64,000 nt of DNA from Epiperipatus broadwayi (Eukaryota; Onychophora; Udeonychophora; Euonychophora; Peripatidae): positions 62,001 to 126,000 of the forward strand of contig JAQFVV010006701.1 of NCBI GenBank assembly GCA_028023455.1, read 5' to 3'. Below are positions 59,820 through 64,000 of the stretch, piece by piece; within the stretch, counting starts at the first letter, position 1, and the number at the start of each line of letters is the position of its first letter. A model generated the notes under the pieces. The model was not told where the DNA came from. It did no database searches and worked only from the letters and a program-made list of their open reading frames with translations. Position numbers and translations under genes: made by a program.

Positions 59820-59955
59820 AATTTCTTCAAGATATGTGATAAATGCTTAGCCAGAGAAAGCATTTAAACTACCTCTATCAGTAAATCACACCCAAACCCC
59901 TGACCAATGGTTTCGTGCTTTGGCACTCCTCAGAGAGGCGCTAGGATAGTTTATA
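59820..59955 (-). mobile_element. Fold-back family FB-4, one-armed copy with intact ribozyme
   Basis: GTGATAAATGCTTAGCCAGA and AGAAAGCATTTAAA match the FB-4 copies at 13556 and 43800. The opposite arm is absent. A complete hammerhead is on the minus strand (59897-59938). Confidence 0.6.
59897..59938 (-). ncRNA. Type I hammerhead ribozyme, canonical core
   Basis: Minus strand: stem I CCTCT/AGGGG (one U·G pair), core CTGAGGA (complement of 59927-59933), perfect stem II GTGC/GCAC around CAAA including G10.1-C11.1, GAAA (complement of 59911-59914), stem III ACC/GGT around ATT, and C17 (complement of 59902). With 6659-6699 it is the best match to the consensus in the window. Confidence 0.88.
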
Positions 59956-60639
59956 TGATTAGTCATTTAAAAGGCGATGTGACATTCAAACACAAAGAAT
60001 GATAGATTGCTGTTGGATAAAGAAACTTTTAGCTCTTAAATTTGCATTCTACTATTGTGATAAAAATCATGGATGAAAGTTAATAAGTTTACTTAGGATA
60101 TTTATGGTAACAGAAAGACAGAGGAAAAAGAGATATTATTACTTTATTACGATATGTCTTTTTATTGTGGAAAAATTCTTAATCTTTGAAGACATTATTA
60201 TATTAAAAAAAGGTTATGCATCTTTATGCAAAGATCACTGTAACTGAATTATCATTTCCAGGTAAATAACTTTTTTAAAATTCCAAAGTTCATTACTTCT
60301 TTCTAACTACATTGAAAGACAAAAAAGTTTAATAAATAAATTGCTTTCTAAGCTATTTCATTTAAATTTTGTAATAATGCCCTTATAATAATTTTGACTT
60401 CTGACGCAGCAATTTATTATCCTTCATATGAACTCATCAAGGAAATATCTTTAAAAAGTGAACACACAATTCATATATAAAAACAAAAGCAACACTTAAC
60501 CTGCTACGGGATATTTATTTTTCATATATTAGGTTTTATATAATAAATAATATTTTATGAGTTAATTTGCACATATTTTTAAAACTTTCTTCAATTCTTT
60601 ATAATATATGAATTTTTTCTACAGTACAGGCTTTTTCAT

Positions 60640-60815
60640 ACCTGCACTCCAATGTGTAATATATAAGGGGTTTGAATTCAGGTTTTCACACGACCCTCAA
60701 CTATCCATGCTATCTCATACCGCTGACACACTTAGTCCACACATATCAAAAAGATAAATAATCACCAATATAAGTATTTCGTGCTAAAACAGCATTCTTC
60801 AAATCTTTTTACAAA
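60640..60815. mobile_element. Fold-back family FB-2, diverged fragment
   Basis: GGGGTTTGAATTCAGGTTTT, the AACTATCCATGCTATCTCAT block and AAGATAAATAATCACCAATA match FB-2. The hammerhead segment (60771 onward, minus) is recognisable but has lost the CTGATGA core. Confidence 0.6.
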
Positions 60816-60884
60816 TTACACATTTATCTGATATTAAAAATATAAAAAATAAACTTTTTTTGTCTTTATTTTTTTAGATGAAAT

Positions 60885-61112
60885 TTTATTTACAATCTTT
60901 CCATCTATATAAACATCTGTATGTTTATTTATCTGTTTGTCTAAACTGTCAATTATCTGAACGCTTGTCTGCCTCTGTCTGTATTTTGATCTATATCTTT
61001 GCTATGACTATCTGCATTTTATCTATTTATCTTTCTTTTATTCTCATCTATTTGTATATTCAGTTTTATCAATATATCTATCTATTTCCATCCATTTATA
61101 ACAATCTATTTT
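60885..61112. repeat. Degenerate (TATC)-type tandem repeat
   Basis: Irregular TCTATCTATTTATCTGT-like units over about 220 bp, the complementary type to 33785-34100. A 79-codon frame across it is low-complexity. Confidence 0.65.
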
Positions 61113-61119
61113 TATAACA

Positions 61120-62530
61120 TAAATGGCCTCTATTTCTCTACCAAAAACTTTTCTAACTTTCCTATAAAATGATTGTAGGAAGTCTCTTATTATTCATTAA
61201 ACTATAACAAAAACAAAATACTCATTGGGAAATTTGCACTTAGATAAATATAATCAACTTCACAGTTTGTCTTGTAAAAGGCAGGTTCAACAAAGTAATT
61301 CACTTCTGTCCTCTGAAGGAACTCTTTTAATTCTATATTCTATTCCTGTTATTTTATACTAACTTCTTATACAAGATTATTAGTCAGATTTTTTTTCTTT
61401 CTGCTTTGTATTCTGACATTTTTCTAACCTTCCAATGATGACTAGCTAAATAAATTAGTGCCATTAATACAAAAAAATGTCATTAAATATACTACAAAAT
61501 ATGATCTAATATTAACTAATTTAAATTGGTAGATATAAATATTGTAACCAGTAATGATGGAGACCATCAAGCCAAGGTTTAGCAATGAGTCCACAAAAAA
61601 ATGCAAAAACAATAATCAAATAATAATAATGATAAAAATAATAATATAACCACTGATCTTAAACTGATTTAATAAATAAATACTTATTAATTAATAATTT
61701 CCTAGCTCAGAATAACAATAGCAATAATAATAAATTGACCCATGAGACTGTGTTCCCATACTATGGTGTACAGACTGCTTTAAAGTCAAATAAGTATCAA
61801 ATATACATACTTGACGGCATAGATATACCATTGAATTCCAACCCTTAAAGAATTACAATCATATCTCTATGACTAAGTATAATAATCCTATTTAAATAAA
61901 GCTAAAATAATATTCCAAGTAAACATTTAAGAATAATAATATTAAAATTTATTATAAGAATAAGTTTATATTCTAATTTCAATTTAAAATAAATCTTGAT
62001 CTAAATCTTTATCTCATGGACATCATATTACAGAAGAAACAAAGCATAGGATATTGGATAACAAAGATCAATTTTATGGAAATCCAATAATCCAGATAAA
62101 ATTTAGAAAAATTTAAAATAATAATATTATTAAACAAACTATAACAACTTTGCTCTGCAATATGATAACTAAACTGTAAAAATAGTTACTTTAGGTGTTA
62201 TAGGGTTTTGAATTAATTTTAAACAAATCTCTATTATAATTTAAGAAATCTAATAAAATACAATTTGGATTATTAAAATACTCAAGAATCATCTCTCATG
62301 ATGATAATACTAACATTTACACCTGTAGAGGTCCCTACTATCGCATTTTACACGCATATTATCAAGGTTATAGCCTCAGTGGATATTACTTATAACTAAT
62401 ATTATAACACAAATACTTAAATAAAGTTTATTATTTTTTTGAATAAAGTAATTGGCATATGGATATCCAAATATAACTCTGCTTACACACCTTAAAATAA
62501 TAGGAAGTTGTGTATTTGAATGCAAAATAA
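61120..62530. other. No features recognised
   Basis: AT-rich sequence with scattered short AAT/ATA clusters (for example 61620-61650). No genes. Confidence 0.5.
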
Positions 62531-62535
62531 GACTG

Positions 62536-62739
<204 letters not shown>

Positions 62740-62759
62740 GTAATGATTATTATTAGATT

Positions 62760-64000
62760 GAAACAAATAACAAAAATTCTTAAGTTTACTATGAAATAAA
62801 CTTATGTGCCCATTGAAGATGATAACTCTTGTGCATGATTAAATAAATTTGGATTTATTCAATAGTTTTTCTAAATCTATGATAAATTATGAATCACTTA
62901 TCATATACTTCTTGATAAAAATAATCATTTTCATAAGGGTAAGGACACATATTAGATAGAGTGATTTATTATAAGTGTGCAATAAAGTAAAAATGTATGA
63001 CAGATAGCAATATGAAAACATAAATAATGTCAAACTACACAATTTTAAATTCTACAAAAATCAATTTATTTACAAAACAATATTTAAAATTTATAAATCA
63101 ATATTTAAGTTTTATTTTACTACACACAAAATATAAGTAATTTTCGATTAATGTGACTATTTACAAATTCCAATAAAATAATTTATAGTTACAAATTTTT
63201 AAATACAATAAACAAAATATAAGTTTGGTAATACATTCCTCTATCAAAAATGAATTTACTTAACATTTTGTAATAAGACTATAATTATTTCTTAATAACA
63301 CTATATTTCAAAGTGGGAAATATTTCAATTACAGCTGGTATAATTTAAATTATCATATATCTTCTGTTTTTACTTTAAATAAAGCAAAACAAACAATATA
63401 AAATGTTATATCTTTGAGGATTTTATGAATTCCTATTCCCTTAGTGAAATGCAGGTTTTACTTTTTCCATAATAGTTTTATGATTACTTTATTGAGTTCA
63501 ACCAGAAAATAATTAAACGTATATGGTATTTTAATTGATTACTAATTACTTGGCAATAATTAAATATTTTAAAATATAAATTTTAAAATACTATTTCATG
63601 TACGTAAAACAACCATTTTGAACTAAAGAATAACCTAAGTCATATCTCACATTAACATATAGGCTTAAAATTGGCATATAGGAATTACTCCTATTATAAT
63701 TCTTTTTCTAACACATTTTGTTTTTCTTAAAATAGCAATTATTAAACATCTTTCAAAATTAATTGCAATTTAATTACTGTTTCCATTGCTCTCAAGATTA
63801 TTTATTAAAATCATGATTATGCACCTGAAATATTTAAATATTTGTTATTAAAGTTTGCTTATGTATGATGCTAACTAACATTTATAATACAAACAACCTT
63901 ATATTCATAGAGGTCATAAATCCCAGGTTTCGCATCTATATAAACATATACAAGCTTATGTGGATGGAATAACTTTTCTCAAGATATTCAAATATATATT
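62760..64000. other. No features recognised
   Basis: AT-rich sequence to the window end without coding, RNA or repeat signals. Confidence 0.5.

Noticed and set aside
60878-61117. 79-codon frame rich in I, L, Y and S
   Set aside because: Low-complexity translation of a degenerate TATC-type repeat.

Overview
The window reads as non-coding, transposon-rich DNA from an AT-rich invertebrate animal genome (roughly a quarter G+C by eye). I found no convincing host gene, rRNA, canonical tRNA or CRISPR array. The animal assignment rests on Penelope-like retroelement (PLE) reverse transcriptase and GIY-YIG sequence, non-LTR (LINE) remnants, tRNA-derived SINEs, a large-LTR element, long microsatellites and pervasive (AT)n tracts. 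The species cannot be fixed from this sequence.

Layout. 1644-6425 is a young LTR element: two ~2.12-kb LTRs that are nearly identical, with TG...CA ends, flank a 547-bp interior with no coding capacity. 6.6-12.8 kb is dense in short fold-back elements. 15.9-16.5 kb is a LINE relic. 17.7-18.2 kb holds a near-perfect palindrome with ribozyme motifs on both strands. 21.8-26.2 kb is PLE territory: a solo palindromic terminal repeat, a decayed GIY-YIG fragment, another palindrome with a 13-bp target duplication, and a PLE copy that keeps a 5'-truncated but open RT/GIY-YIG reading frame. LINE relics lie at 29.1-29.5, 42.3-43.5 and 51.1-51.6 kb. SINEs lie at about 0.3, 19.0, 30.6, 48.3, 49.9, 50.5 and 55.4 kb. 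A diverged ~1.5-kb tandem array occupies 52.7-54.2 kb. Long (GATA)n, (AT)n and (ATA)n tracts sit near 47.3, 52.3 and 62.6 kb.

Main result. At least five distinct families of short inverted-repeat (fold-back) elements carry sequences that fold by eye as type I hammerhead ribozymes with a minimal stem III. The folds have the CUGANGA core, a short stem II, GAAA, and a cleavage position followed by the second strand of stem I. Complete or nearly complete examples are at 6659-6699(+), 7866-7909(-), 9055-9094(+), 11011-11054(-), 17854-17893(-), 22682-22721(+), 31720-31763(-), 48680-48717(-) and 59897-59938(-), with several mutated relics. Some insertions have perfect target-site duplications of 13-17 bp, which suggests target-primed (PLE/LINE-type) retrotransposition rather than cut-and-paste transposition.

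How the parts may work together (inference). PLEs are known to carry hammerhead motifs, and small non-autonomous hammerhead elements (retrozymes) have been described in animals. The window looks like a community of such elements, often as head-to-head palindromic copies, plausibly mobilised by PLE machinery whose remains are present here. One family (9408-9743, relic near 7232) has a hammerhead-like junction with a non-standard core and a covarying stem; it is the least familiar item in the window.
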